A stretch of 64,000 bases of DNA from Doryteuthis pealeii (lineage: Eukaryota > Mollusca > Cephalopoda > Myopsida > Loliginidae), in contig CM042163.1 in the NCBI GenBank assembly GCA_023376005.1, forward strand, positions 4,439,461 through 4,503,460. Direction: 5' to 3'. Positions 41,381 to 53,274 of this stretch are shown here, piece after piece. A program made the translations under genes and the position numbers. The notes under the pieces were generated by a model. That model saw nothing but the letters and a program-made list of their open reading frames with translations. It had not been told where the DNA came from and did not search any database. Numbering within the stretch: the first letter of the stretch is position 1; each line of letters opens with the position of its first letter.

Positions 41381-43976
41381 ATAAATTATCTATCCAAGGC
41401 ATGAACAACATTCAACAAGAGAGTTGCTACTATTGCTACTGTTACAGCATTCATCCTGGATTGGTTGAGCCAGGTCCACCCAATGAATTCACCGTATCCC
41501 AAATGAATGCAGACCATGCGCAAGCAATCCAACACAATTAAAGTTATGAGCATCAGCCATTCGCAGTTCCACTGACTAACTCCATAGAAGCCTGCCCCCC
41601 CCCAGGATCAGCTCGGCATCTTGCTTGACTGTTTTGAACTTAGGTTTTCAATTGACCCCCTTGGCATTTCTTTCATCCTTGATGTGGTATTAGGTCAATG
41701 AATTCACGGATGATGTCACCAGGTTGTCGACATAGAGCATGACCAAGCCAGTGAAGACATCTCACAAGAAGAGCCTGCTGGAGGGAGGTGATTCTGAATT
41801 TGGCCTGAACAGAGATGAATTGCCGCCATCAAACACAGAGGATGCAGTGAAGGCGATAATGCTTAAACACCTGAATTTTGCACAGATCCCCCCCCCGCAG
41901 CCCTCATCAGCCAAATTTCACAGCTTATAGAAGGATGGTGCTGTAAGGCAGTCTCTCTTGTCTGAGGGTTTTGGTGAATCTTCCGTGTCAGGAGACGCTA
42001 TTTTGGTCACGTGACACAGGAACGCAAGGAGAGAACGCTCTTCTTCCGATGCACTGAACAAGCCTGGACGTGCTTGTCATCTTTCTCCAGCAGACACCTA
42101 TGGTGCATACCAGACGCTACAGCCTCTACTTACAGTAAGTGGTTACCACTTTGTCTATTAACACTATTGTGTATGTTTGGACACTTGTGACATTAAATAG
42201 CCTGGGGAACTTTGTTCCCCTAATATGTTATAATAAAGTTATATAAATGTAACTAACGCGTTTGTTGTTTTCCTAACTGAAGTATTCCGCATTGGGTACT
42301 TATCCTTTAAGTAGCCCAATGTTTTATAAGAACCAGAGTTAACACTCTGTGGACATCTTATAGTACAAACAAAAGCTTGGTAGATGTGTATTTTTGTATG
42401 CAGTCTTCTTATCTTGTGTTTTGACCGCAGCTTTGCATGTCTTGGTAACAAGACTGATATAGAAGAAGAAATGAGTTAAGTGCGACCGACCACCAAGACA
42501 AAGTTAAGATGTTAGAAGAGACGCTAGAAGAATAGAAGAAGTAAGTAAAGGGGTATACAACAATAGAGCATGACCAAGCCAGTGAAGACATCTCACAAGA
42601 AGAGCCTGCTGGAGGGAGGTGATTCTGAATTTAGCCTGAACAGTGGTGTTAGAGATGAATTGCCGCCATCAAACACAGAGGATGCAGTGAAGGCGATGAT
42701 GCTCAAACACCTGAATTTCACAGCCTTATAGAAAGATGGTGCAAACAAAAGCTTGGTAGATGTGTATTTTTGTATGCAGTCTTCTTATTTTGTGTTTTGA
42801 CGACCACAGATTTGCATGAAGACAACAAAGCAAAGTGAGCAATACCAATGCGTTTGTCAATGTCCTCTTCTTGACTTGTTGTAGTGACTATCGAACTGAG
42901 CTATTTAAAATTGCCCATTTTTTTTTTTGAGGGCTTCCTTGTTGTTTTTCAGAAGAGAGTACTCTTGTTCTGACACTCAAAAATTTAAAAAAGAAGAAAG
43001 AATACAGAGAAGCAGGTTTTGCCTAATTAACTTTCTATACTTTCTATACACCCCCCCCGCTCACCATCTGTGTTATGAAGATTCTTTGAAATAAACATGA
43101 AAGATATATTGCAATTTTAAAAACAATTCTTCTGCTCTTCTGTTCTCACACAAGTTTCTTCAGTAAGACTATCATGGACAATTGGTTCACCAAGCTAAGA
43201 ATGGTAGTTTATGCCTCCTCACTGGCTGAACCACTCCAACCAACAGGGGTAGGACACTTACCAGAAGTCACCCCTCACAACCTGGAGATTGTGAATTCAA
43301 TCTGTAGCCTCATGAGGCAATTCACTTTACCTCCAGCTACAAGATATTGTGATACAACTAAGATTTCTGTTGGTGTTAAAGATTTGATAATGATAAAAAG
43401 AAAAGTAATGTTCTGTGTTCCAAGTCAGAAGAAGTAATTTTATTAAAATGAAAAACATTAAAACCATCATCATTTGCGATCTTGATTCGTGGGGACACTT
43501 TTAACATTTACACCATCAAAATCTGGTTGTTGGTTAGGGGTTAGGGTTAGGAATTAGTTTTATAATTAAAAAAAAAAACTCTAAAAATCTTAAACAGAAG
43601 TAGCAATATCATCATTAACCATTTATCTAATTAGATGTAAAACTAAAACTGCCAGTTATTGTCATAAAATATTAACCTTTTATTTCATTTTATTACAAAA
43701 TATTGTTATAGACTTGAATTAATAAAAAAATTTTTTTTCCTTTTATTATACCTAAGTAGATATTTTAGCACAAGAAGGTTATATAATGACACTCAATTTT
43801 TTTTATGATTGTGTGCAAAACAAAAACTCTTAAACTGTCTCTGTATTGTAAATATCCAAATATTTTTTTGTTGATTTGATTAACCTAGTCTGGCATAAGG
43901 CCATTATAATTGGGCACCCAATGAAGCTTTTACTTGGAAAAATGTCAGAGATTAGCTTGCCACTGCTCATTCTATA
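41381..43976. other. Copy-1-specific segment with repeated frame and LTR 3' piece
   Basis: A 150-200-bp stretch with GCATGACCAAGCCAGTGAAG, encoding KTSHKKSLLEGGDSEF and ELPPSNTEDAVKAIM, occurs at 41737-41900 and again at 42568-42700. An LTR 3' end (TCTTGGTAACAAGACTGATA ... GGTATACAACA, 42430-42552) lies just before the second. A repeated 'AAGCTTGGTAGATGTG' block is at 42372 and 42750. A SINE-E-like block is at 43195-43330. The frame is open for 63 codons but I recognise no family; retrotransposon flank is likely. Confidence 0.5.
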
Positions 43977-43979
43977 GTA

Positions 43980-44223
43980 AGTCTTCGGGGCGGCCTAAAG
44001 TCGGTATCAGCCAGTCAACGAGGGAGTCTATCCCCTTTTCAATAGCGCTAGACCAAGGAGATTGTTTTGGATGTCTGAGGTGGAGTGCCACACCTATCAT
44101 CAGCTCCTTACTTTACTGCAAAGATCCCTGTGCTACTCATACGCTGAGTTGGCGAGGACCGGTATCGAACTAGGAACCTTGTGGTTTCTAACCGAACGCT
44201 CTATCGACTGAGCTAACCCGGCC
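43980..44223 (-). mobile_element. tRNA-derived SINE-A, intact, with target duplication
   Basis: Reverse SINE-A from GTCTTCGGGGCGGCC to CTGAGCTAACCCGG. It is flanked by the perfect 12-bp duplication CATTCTATAGTA (43968-43979 and 44224-44235). Confidence 0.9.
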
Positions 44224-44276
44224 CATTCTATAGTAGATGCTCCTTAATGTGACACACTCAGTGAGGAGCGAATTCA

Positions 44277-44993
44277 CTAGCAATAAACACTCCTTTTCTT
44301 CCTTCCTTTCCTTTTAGAAGTCCATCGCAGACGACAATGACACCATTCCATGTCTTCAACAGTTGTGAATCCTCTGGTTGCTAATTATTTACTAAGCATG
44401 GCACAAGGCTAGAAATATGGGGGGCGCCCAATGAGAATCAAACTCAATAGTCTGTTAATCTTTCCTGTTAACCATTCCACCACCATGAGGTGGCCAAATG
44501 TTGGTTTATATTTCATCAGAAGATTTTTGGTAGCCATTTCTTTCTCTTGAATCAGACAAACTGGCAGCTGGTTTCACCATTTTGCTAATGGCAACCCCCT
44601 TTTCTTCCTTTTAATTGTTTAGACAAAGATTTTTATGCTTCTCTCTTCAACATGGAAATATTCTATCTCTTTCCCCCCACCTTTTTTTTTTTTTTTTTAA
44701 ATTCTTCCCAGATTCTTAGAATCTGGTTCCATTCAAACTAGACAGCATCCGGAAGAGATCATCATCTTTTTGATATTTGAAGACACTCTGTCTAATAAAC
44801 AAAAAAGTCTAACATAACATTATAAGTGGGGTTATTTAGTTTGGAGATTTCAACAGATTTTCGGTGGAAAAATATAGACAATAAAAAAAAAATCTGTATC
44901 ATAAGAAATTATTTATTTCAATTGATTTAAAAATTATTTGGAAATTGGTAGGTTGATTAAATTGGAAATTGTTTTATTTTACAAAAGATATTG

Positions 44994-45032
<39 letters not shown>

Positions 45033-45157
45033 TTGTAGTGATAAACAAAAATTTGTTTTGACTGTTTTTTGTCTTTTGTGAAAATGATTTCAGAATTCAG
45101 AAAATATTAACATTTAAACAAAATTTTAAAAATTTACTAAATCCTTAATTATTTATG
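44277..45157. other. Intergenic within block
   Basis: Nearly identical to 57706-58577. T-run near 44680, A-run 44995-45030. No coding signal found. Confidence 0.5.
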
Positions 45158-45547
45158 CTTTGTTGTTTCAATTAGTTTTTATATATTCATTCTTTTTCTT
45201 TCTTTTTTAAAAAGAATTGGGATTCACCTTAAAACTCTTAATGTCCTATACCGCCTCATTCCACCTGGCCAAAAGTCACATTCATTTTCGTAATCCACCC
45301 CAAACGATAGCCTTTGTTTAAATGTAATATTAAACATATTTAGATGTCTTTGATTTAAGGGAAATAACAGGTAACTTTTAATGAAAAGGACATTTTTAGC
45401 CATTTTTTTGATAAATACTTAAGGAATGGGGCTCTGGATTTAGAAAATTCTCAACAGGATGTTAAGAGTTAAGTTGTTTCAATTAGTTTTTATATATTCA
45501 TTTTTTTTTTTTTCTTTGTTTTTTAAAAAGAATTGGGATTCACCTTA
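45158..45547. mobile_element. TTAA-type MITE between two direct repeats
   Basis: MITE 45233-45468 with TTAA at 45229-45232 and 45469-45472. A block of about 72 bp (TTGTTTCAATTAGTTTTTAT to GAATTGGGATTCACCTTAA) lies immediately before it and again immediately after it, where the TTAA is unoccupied. The copy in block 2 is 58650-58885. Confidence 0.8.
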
Positions 45548-46400
45548 AGCAAGGTCAAAGTGGTTATGATGGTAATGAGATAAAGGAAAGAATGGTCATA
45601 AATAAACATTATGAAGAATACAGAAATGGTCAGGGAGTGACTAAGGCATCCAAGAACAAATGAGATGACTTACTGATCTTCTTGGAAGAACTTAAATGGC
45701 GCCAAAGAGGCTAATTGGAAAATTGGTTATTTCGCTTTGGATTGACTGGAATTTGCATTGAGAACATGAATTGCTCTATATCATTCAAAACTCATCCTGT
45801 TTGAAAAAGAGAATTTGTCTATTGTCGATATTTGAAATATGTCTTCTTTTTTCAAAAACTGTTACACTAAGATATACATGATTATTGCTGACCAAGAAAC
45901 GTGTAGCGGATGTGCTTATATTTGAAACTATCGCATGATTTTTTTTTGGAACGTCAATGTTTTCATTTTGAATTCAAATTATTTTCAGCAAGGCGAGAGT
46001 CCGGAGTAAAAACAAGATCTGAAGATGATTTTTGTAAATCAAAATATTGTTCAATATTAGCTATGAATATGATATAAAATGTTTTCACTTTAACAGCATA
46101 TTGTGTGTTTTCATATCCATATATATATATATATATATTACTAAAAGTAAAAGAATCATATGTAAAATGGGGAGATGATATTTTATTATGAAATAAAATA
46201 TAAAATAAAGGGGATACAAAGGCCTTTTCGACGGTACTTTTTCAAGTATTTCAACCGGTTGACAATTAAAAGTCAGAATGTAAAGAAATTGATAAGAACA
46301 AATGGGGTAAACCAGAGAGTGGGAGGGGGGGGACAAAAAAAATGGGGAAAGAGGGGTATGTGTGTGTGTCCTAGGTTAAACCAAGGTTATGTATACCTCC
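45548..46400. other. Intergenic within block, up to assembly gap
   Basis: Nearly identical to 58960-59829. Contains (TA)n at 46118-46138 and a minus-strand 'CTTGAAAAAGTACCGTCGAA' block near 46225-46250. No gene recognised. Confidence 0.5.
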
Positions 46401-46500
46401 NNNNNNNNNNNNNNNNNNNNNNNNNNNNNNNNNNNNNNNNNNNNNNNNNNNNNNNNNNNNNNNNNNNNNNNNNNNNNNNNNNNNNNNNNNNNNNNNNNNN
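46401..46500. other. Assembly gap (100 N)
   Basis: Exactly 100 N, the usual placeholder for a gap of unknown size. Copy 1 of the duplicated block stops at its left edge. Confidence 1.
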
Positions 46501-47560
46501 ATTTAATAATAAAATTAAATCAGTTTATCAATGAATAAAAAATTAACTATACAAAATGATTTTTATTGTTTGATTTATTTCTAAAAAATTTTGAAATAAA
46601 AAAAATTAAACATTCACCTTATTTATTTTACATTTAACAAACATTTAGTTTTTAGTGTATATAAATTATATAAAATAAAATAGAGTAATGATACTAAATC
46701 AATATTAAATGCTAAATAATACCTAATATTAATTTTTTTTAATCGGAGGAAATAAAAATATCTAATTTTATAGATTTTTTCAACTAAAATTATTGGTACA
46801 CTTATGTTAAAATACAAATTTTATAAAAATTTTTCTTCAATAAATAAAATCTTGATAATAGATCAGTATCAATTTGTCTGTGACTAAAACTATTCACTGC
46901 TTACATCACAATACTGTCATTGATAAAATATTATTTAATTAATAATAAATAGATGCAAGGCAACATTTTGATTTGAGAGGGACAGAAGTAAGTTTCCATT
47001 TCAAATGGTTTCATTTTTTCTTTACTCCTTAATAAATTTGATGATTTTACTGATATATGATTAAAAAATATATTACTTTTTATTATCTTATAACTTAATT
47101 ATTCTATTATCTTAAAACTTTAAAAATGTTTTCCTTACCCGTAAAAAAACGAAAGTGACTGGCACGGAAGAAATAAGACATATAAGAATTTAAAGTAAGG
47201 TATGAATAAGTGGCTATATCTTATGTATAGATAAATTTCTCGCAAAACTTTATACATTAAATAATATAAATACAATTTTAAATAAAAATAACTATGTAAA
47301 AACGTATATAACTAAACATGCATTTATTGAAAGATTCGTTAAAAATCACCTAGACCATTGGATGTTACAACGACAACTTCATAGTGTATATAAAACTAAT
47401 GTTCTTCTTTAAATTTTATGTATAAACTATCTTGATTATAAATTAGGTTCTCATAAATAAATGCTTTAGATTATTGTGGAATCTGTGACGCAGAAGCAGT
47501 GACGTAGTTCAGCTTCAGACAGAAATGCAATCTATCTACATTATATATAGATTAGTAAAA
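46501..47560. mobile_element. AT-rich Helitron-derived region
   Basis: At 46868-47060 'TTGTCTGTGACTAAAACTAT' and 'CTGCTTACATCACA' resemble Helitron family 1 and 2 5' regions, and 'AATTTGATGATTTTACT' matches 27898. At 47470-47555 the minus strand reads TGCATTTCTGTCTGAAGC and ACGTCACTGCTTCTGCGTCAC. Ends cannot be fixed. Short frames here have no recognisable domain. Confidence 0.45.
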
Positions 47561-47699
47561 ATAAAAATGAAACTTTTTACCTTGATACTGCTTGCTTTTA
47601 ACAAAAGTTAATTCAGATTAAAACAGATCTACCAACAACTAAGAAAATTTTAACTTTTAAAATCGACAGACTAGTTCAATTTCAGAATATGGCAAATAT

Positions 47700-48801
47700 G
47701 GGCGGCGGATGGGCGGTAAGCAACTATTTTACATTATTTTTGTAAGGGATTTTTCATTATCCCCCCCACATAAACACACACACTTTTTTTTCCTCAACAA
47801 TATTACACACACAAATCGCATCACACCCAGAGCAGACAAACAAGACACACCACAAACTTATGTCTTAGCTCTGAACATAATATCTAAAAAGACAACCACA
47901 GAACCTAGACATAAAACACACCTACTAAGGTGTAAATAAACTTTAAACTTAGCAACATTTAATGTCAGAACGCTAAAAAGATAAAACCAGCTGAGTTAGC
48001 GGTGTCTGCAGCTAATAAAAATATAGACATAATCTGCATACAAAGAAACATAGATTTGATCATAGTCAACTAGAATTAAAATATCAAGAAACAGGTAATG
48101 GGTGGATGTTTGTTGGTATCTGCGGGAAAAACTCACAAATGCAACCATAGGAGGTGTAGGAAATGCTCCTCAGCCCTCAAGCTCAAAAGATCACTAAGCA
48201 GTATAGAAAAATCCAACCAAGAAATTATATGCGCTACGTTTAATGGGAATCCCTGCATGACTATAGTCTTGTGCTATAGCCCACTAATGTCAGCGAAAAG
48301 AAACAGACATCACAAATTCTACAATGAGCTATCCTCCCTATGCAGACAGATTCCCAAGCACAATGTCCTGATCATTGGAGTGACATGAATGTGCAGATAG
48401 GCAAGAACAATAGATACTGCTTACCTAACATCCCAAATAGAAAACAGCAAACTCCTAGCGCGAGTTCTCTCTTGAGAACAGGCTTGTATGTTTTAAACAC
48501 AAATACCAAAAAAAGAAATGGTAAACTATGGACCTACACTTACCCAAATAATACAAAAGCCCAATTAGATTATATCCCGATAAATAAAAAATGGATAGTG
48601 TAATGAACTGCAAAGCATACTCTTCTTTTGAGGGAGTATCCTCCAATCACAGAATAGTCACAGCAAAATTACGACTAAGCCTATGTAGAACAAAAGGCAA
48701 ACCAGTAAATCTGTACAATACGAATGGTCGTCAATTGCCAACAGTGATATAGGCAATCACTACACTGTAGCAGTAAGAAATAAATTTGATATCTTCCAGG
48801 A
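47700..48801 (+). pseudogene. LINE ORF2, endonuclease half (interrupted)
   Basis: Apurinic-type endonuclease remnants in order: LATFNVRTLKR (about 47948), NIDIICIQ (about 48025), ATFNGNPCMTIVLCYSP (about 48235), HKFYNELSSLCRQIP (about 48310), a frameshifted GDMN-type segment with VQIGKNN (about 48385) and GVSSNHRIVTAKLRLS (about 48634). The usual catalytic SDH is SNH here (Asn codon 48645-48647), and there are several stops and shifts. Family: RTE/CR1-like non-LTR retrotransposon. It is cut at 48801 by a hAT-like element and resumes at 51088. Confidence 0.8.
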
Positions 48802-49218
48802 CAGTGGTCCCCAACCACCGGTTCACGACCCGGCACCGGCCGCAGGCCATTAGTTACCGGGCCACACAGAATGTTTTTGAATTTTTCTTTTTTTTATTGA
48901 TTACACTTGGGAACATTTTGGACATATTTCTGTTGACTTCGATTTTTCATTTGATTTTAGACTAATATTGACATGCTGATTTCAAAACTGCAGTTAGTTT
49001 TCTTCTATCATTTCAAGTTTTTTCTCTACAGCTTACTCCCAAAATAACCACAATTGTATTGTTGTCTGTAAGTAATAGAACTGTTTAACTAATTGAGTTG
49101 ATTATTTTATTAAAAAGAAGGAGAACCTTTTAGATCTGGTGACTAGATTGATTCCCAATCAAAGAAAAAACATCAACACATTTGTAAACCTAGTCTATTT
49201 TTGCATATTTTAAATTTA

Positions 49219-49262
49219 AAACTTGTCGATTAAGACAAGTTTTGGGTCCCTCATCAGATGTG
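49219..49262 (-). ncRNA. Hammerhead-like motif, G12 substituted
   Basis: Minus strand: CUGAUGA, stem II GGG-A-CCC, then AAAA instead of GAAA, then a 7-bp stem III ACUUGUC/GACAAGU with loop UUAAUC and UU. The required G12 is A and stem I is poor, so it is very likely inactive. Confidence 0.3.
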
Positions 49263-49574
49263 CAAGCAGAGTGTTAAGAGTTTACAGATGTGGATCAAGG
49301 AACACATGATTAAGTTGGCATTTGGTATACCTATGATTTGGTGAGAGCCAAAATGTCATTGCACAGACTGTTACTTTTGTTTAATGAAAACTTCAACATA
49401 TAAGAAAAAAAACAAATGTAAAATTGAATATTCTAGTCTACCTTCAGCTATACATCCAGTGCTTCATTCAGCTGAAATCCCAGTTTGGGGCAGTAGAGCT
49501 TGAGAGAAGCATTAAGTGGAGAGGAATTGGCCTCCAAATCTAACCTCAAACCTGTTGATCACAAAATTCTACAT

Positions 49575-50100
49575 GCGCCATTTGTGACATAAAGAAAATT
49601 ATTTTCGCACCTTGCACATGAAACAATTCATTAAAGCATTGCCAATTAAAGGCAAGTGTTTCAAGTACCATATTTTGGCATTTCCTTGCCTGTCAATTGA
49701 AAAAAATCAATGCCAGTGTGTTTGATGGTCTACAGATTCTGGAAGTTATCAAAGATGAACATTTCATCAGGATAATGTCAGAATTCGAAAAGAATGCTTG
49801 TTCTTGACAAGTTCTTTACCTTGTCAAGAACTTTCTTGGAAATGCATGAGCAATGAATTACACTGAAATTGGATAGCCACAAAATGCTTGATTGCAAACA
49901 TGAGCATCAAGTTCCATTTTCTGCATAGCCATCTTGCTAATTTCTTGGAAAACCTTGATCTGGTCAGCTATGAGCAAGATGAATGATTCCACCAAAATCT
50001 GAAATTCATGGAGGAATGGTATTAAAGTATATGGGATGTAAATATAATGGCTAACTATGGAGCATAAAGGGAAATTGTCCACATAGTGAACACACTAGAA
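49575..50100 (+). pseudogene. Broken gene of an uncharacterised transposon-associated family
   Basis: Across three frames: LHMKQFIKALPIKGKCFKY, then AFPCLSIEK, then INASVFDGLQILEVIKDEHF, IRIMSEFEKNA, NFLGN, NYTEI, then ANMSIKFHFLHSHLANFLEN and 'FHQNLKFMEEWYQSIWDV'. This order (MKQFVKAL, FPGLS.EK, GPQI..L..D, FLGN, YT.LV, CNMS.K.H.L.SHL..FPENLG, E.FHQD, ME.RYQG.WD..M.ADY) is that of a widespread uncharacterised arthropod/cnidarian protein family. Function unknown. Multiple shifts and stops; only the C-terminal part is present. Confidence 0.65.
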
Positions 50101-51079
50101 AAAAACTGTAAATTTTACCATGACTACTTGCACACAATTTGACTTACAGTAACAATATCCTTTGTAGGAACAAAACGAATTTGTAAAAACATTACAGTCA
50201 AGAATTTTTTAAAATTATTTTTCCTGTAAATTTTTTTTTTAATTCTATAAAATAAGCTAAAAATCTGTCACATGCAGTATTTTAATGGTTTTTGAGACCA
50301 AGCAGTATCCTGCTACTTGATGTAATAGAGAAAAAAATGGTGTAACTTTGGATTTAGAGTCCAAAAAGTTTGTCAAAAATAAGTGTCAGATCTAGATCAA
50401 CAAAATTTGTGATGCCAGTGTGATGTCTTATTATTTCCCATTATATATACATTTTTAAAATGTTCCATAAAATAAGCAAAAATTTGTTAAAAGCTGTATT
50501 TTAATGTTTTTTAAGAAAAATTGAGGGTATCCCACAGCTCAAAAAGTTGATGTGATATAGAAAAACTGAGGTCATTTTTGGATTCAGTGGGCAAAAAAAT
50601 AGTCAAAAACAAGTGTTAGATCCAAATCAACAAAAATTGTGTTCCCCAGTGTTATCAGTCTAAATGTTGATGTTTTATTTTGAAAAGTGACTTCTGTGCC
50701 TCTTGACAGGTCTCGGTCACGTGATAGGTCGCCAGCTGTTACACAAAAAGCTAGCAAAAATGAGTGAAAGACAAACATCTTTAGTGAGCTTCTTTGGAAA
50801 GTTTTTTATTATAATTATTTCTTATTAGAAAGGATTTTTTGTTCTAAAATAAATATTTTCGTTTACAGAGATGTTGTTGATTATTAATTTATGAAAAAAA
50901 GGTTGTTTATTGTCTGTTGATGTTTGCATTTGACATAAGACGACTGCGGATGATTTATTATTAGATTACGTCATTAACGATTATCGAGCAAATGTAGGCC
51001 GGAGCATATGAAGGCCGTCCGTGAAAATATTGTCTTAGATGAAATCGGTCCATGGCGCAAAAAAGGTTGGGGACCGTTG

Positions 51080-52760
51080 CTCCAAGAGACATCTGAAAGT
51101 TCCACTCCAAATGAGAAATACGAAAACTTTGTCAGTGCCCACCTAGAAGCAGCAGCTGAGTGCGTACCGACCAAACTTAGAGCCAAACACTTTGTTCCCT
51201 GGGAAACCGAAGCAGTTAGAGAAAAGAGAAAGGATATCAAAAAAGCAGCCCAACATAAAAAACAAACCCAACAGAAAAGCTGCAGGTCTTGACGAAATAT
51301 GGAAGATGAGAAAGTTCAATCACATACTGCTTAGGTTATGCAATGCAGTATATAGACAAAATAGAATAGATAAATGGACAAAAGGCTGCCTCCTCCCATT
51401 CCCCAAAAAGGAGACCTAGGAATCGCTAAGAACTACAGAGGCATAACTCTGACTGCTATTGCAGCTAAGAAATATAATGCTCTGCTTCTTAATCACATCC
51501 GACCGGAAATAGAGAAAATCCTTAGGAAAAACCAAAACGGATTCTGCAGAAATTGATCCACAACCTCTCAGATCCTGACTATTCGTCAGATCATAGAAGG
51601 AGTTCGAGCAAAGAATCTAGAGGCAATGCTGCTATTCATAGATTTTTCCAAAGCATTTGATTCCATACTCAGAGGGAAAATGGAACAAATGCTACTAGCA
51701 TATAGCCTCCCCAAAGAAATGGTTGCCGCTATAATGATGCTCTACGAAGACACTAAAGCAATGGTATGCTCACCTGATGGTGACACAGATTTCTTTGACA
51801 TAGCCGCTGGAGTCCCACAAGGAGATACATTAGCATCATATATATTTATAATATGCCGAGACTATATACTCCAAACATCATTAGATACCATTATAGAAAA
51901 AGGTTTCATACTAAAAAAGGCAAGAAGCAGGCGATATCCCGCACAGACTATCACAGATGCAGACTACTAGCACTTCTTGCAGATACACCGGCACAGGTAG
52001 AGTCACTACTGCATAGCCTAGAGAAGGCAGCAAAGAACATCGGCCTCTATGTGAACTCTGATAAAACTGAGTTCATGTGTTTCAAAAAGAAAGGAGACAT
52101 CTCTACACTTGACGGTAAACCTCTAAAACCAGTAGAACAATTCACATACCTAAGTAGTAATATCTCATCCACAGAAAGTGATATTAATACACAAAAAGGG
52201 AAAGCATGGTCAGCTATAAATAGTCATATGGAAATCTGATCTCACTGACAAGTTAAAGCAACAATTCTTCCAAGCTGTGGTTGTATCAGTGCTACTGTAT
52301 GGCTGCACCACTTGGACCCTAACGAGGCGCCTTGAGAATAAGTTAGATGGGAACTGCACAAGATTGCTATATGCGGTCTTGAACAAGTGGTGAAAACAAC
52401 ACCCCACAAGGGAGCAGCTGTATGGTCACCTGCCCCCTATCTCACAAACCATCTGAGTGAGACAGCCAAGGCATGCTGGACACTGCTGGAGAAGCAAGAA
52501 CGAACTCATAAGCGACATTCTCCTGTGGAAGCCAATACATGGACATGCTAATGTGGGCTGTCCAGCAAGGACCTACATTGACCAACTCTGCAAGGATACT
52601 GTTTTGCTGCGAAGAGACCTCCCAGGGGCAATGAATGATAGAGAAGGTTGGGCGAGAGATGGTCATGAATATCTGTGGTAATTGCGCAACATGATGAATT
52701 AACAACTTCTGACTTCTGGTTTGATGGCACACAACGTAAGTTGTTACACATTTCTCCCTG
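51080..52760 (+). pseudogene. LINE ORF2, reverse-transcriptase half (dead)
   Basis: Continues the LINE: ETSESSTPNEKYENFVSAHL, WTKGCLLPFPKK(G)DL, KNYRGITLTAIAAK, 'NQNGFCRN', MLLFIDFSKAFDSI (motif A, about 51625-51665), AGVPQGDTLASY (motif B, about 51805), TITDADY directly followed after a frameshift by LALLADTPAQ, 'LYGCTTWTL', ISDILLWKPIHGH, 'PARTYIDQLCKDT', 'DLPGAMNDREGW'. The YADD catalytic box is missing: about 10 nt appear deleted between 51966 and 51967. The 3' end is near 52750. RTE/CR1-like clade by motif style; the exact clade is uncertain. Confidence 0.85.
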
Positions 52761-52829
52761 AAATTCCTTGAACTTGAAAATCTTTATTGTGCATATCACT
52801 TTTAATGATAATCTTATCTTTCAGTTGTT

Positions 52830-53000
52830 CACGGTTGGTTGGTTAGTTGATTAGATTTTACGGCATCATCAACCCTTGTTGGGTCATTTTATGCTGAAGA
52901 CGTTTTTGTTTTTATTCATTCTTGATAGGTAATCATATTTTTAAACACGTTTTTCTATTTGAACCATAGATGTCCCATCCCTAACAGTATTTCTCAGTGT
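52830..53000 (-). mobile_element. R600 3' fragment
   Basis: GGTT-rich tail, hairpin CGGCATCATCAACCCTTGTTGGGTCATTTTATGC, then TTTTTCTATTTGAACCATAG and a decayed GGTACTACC region. Confidence 0.75.
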
Positions 53001-53031
53001 GGCCTGCATGTATGAATAAAATTACGATACT

Positions 53032-53274
53032 AATGCAGAATAGCGTGCAAGAGATAATATCATTAGATTATGTATAAAAAGCATTACATCTCACGGAAAT
53101 ACCTGAAACCTTTGAGACGTTAGGGTTAGGGTTAGTTTTAGTGTTAGGGTTAGTGACCCTAACCCTATCACTAACCTTGAGGGTTAGGCTACTTCGGGAG
53201 TTTCTATAATCTAATACTATTTATATGTAAAATATGATTCTAATGATATTAATTCTTGCGCATTGTTCTGCATT
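53032..53274. mobile_element. Foldback element with telomere-like centre
   Basis: Ends AATGCAGAA and TTCTGCATT begin arms of about 60 bp (TAATATCATTAGA both ways). The centre (53114-53190) is GTTAGGGTTAGGGTTAG...CCCTAACCCTAACAC-like, i.e. TTAGGG-type repeats on both strands. No transposase. Confidence 0.75.

Larger units (their letters stand above)
37251..46400 (+). repeat. Large duplicated block, copy 1
   Basis: From TCCATACATGAATAATGCTG to the edge of the N gap it matches 53813-59829 almost base for base. It carries a Helitron at 37517-38135, a SINE piece at 40371-40450 and a 2.9-kb segment at 41381-44276, all missing from copy 2. It lacks the Helitron that copy 2 has at 57011-57648. Confidence 0.9.
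48802..51079. mobile_element. hAT-like DNA transposon inserted in a LINE
   Basis: Left end CAGTGGTCCCCAACCACCGG, right end GGTTGGGGACCGTTG (inverted), with an 8-bp duplication TTCCAGGA (48794-48801) / CTCCAAGA (51080-51087), two mismatches. Joining the flanks outside one duplication restores the LINE frame (IFQ to ETSESS), which confirms both ends. CAGTGGTCCCCAACC is the well-known terminal motif of many hAT elements. 2,278 bp; the inside holds a broken gene (49575-50100) and no recognisable hAT dimerisation domain. Confidence 0.85.

Noticed and set aside
46175..46534. 119-codon frame crossing the gap
   Set aside because: It runs through the 100 N, so it is an artefact.
53114..53190. True telomere end
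   Set aside because: Only a few repeats, in inverted orientation, inside a foldback element with ordinary sequence on both sides.
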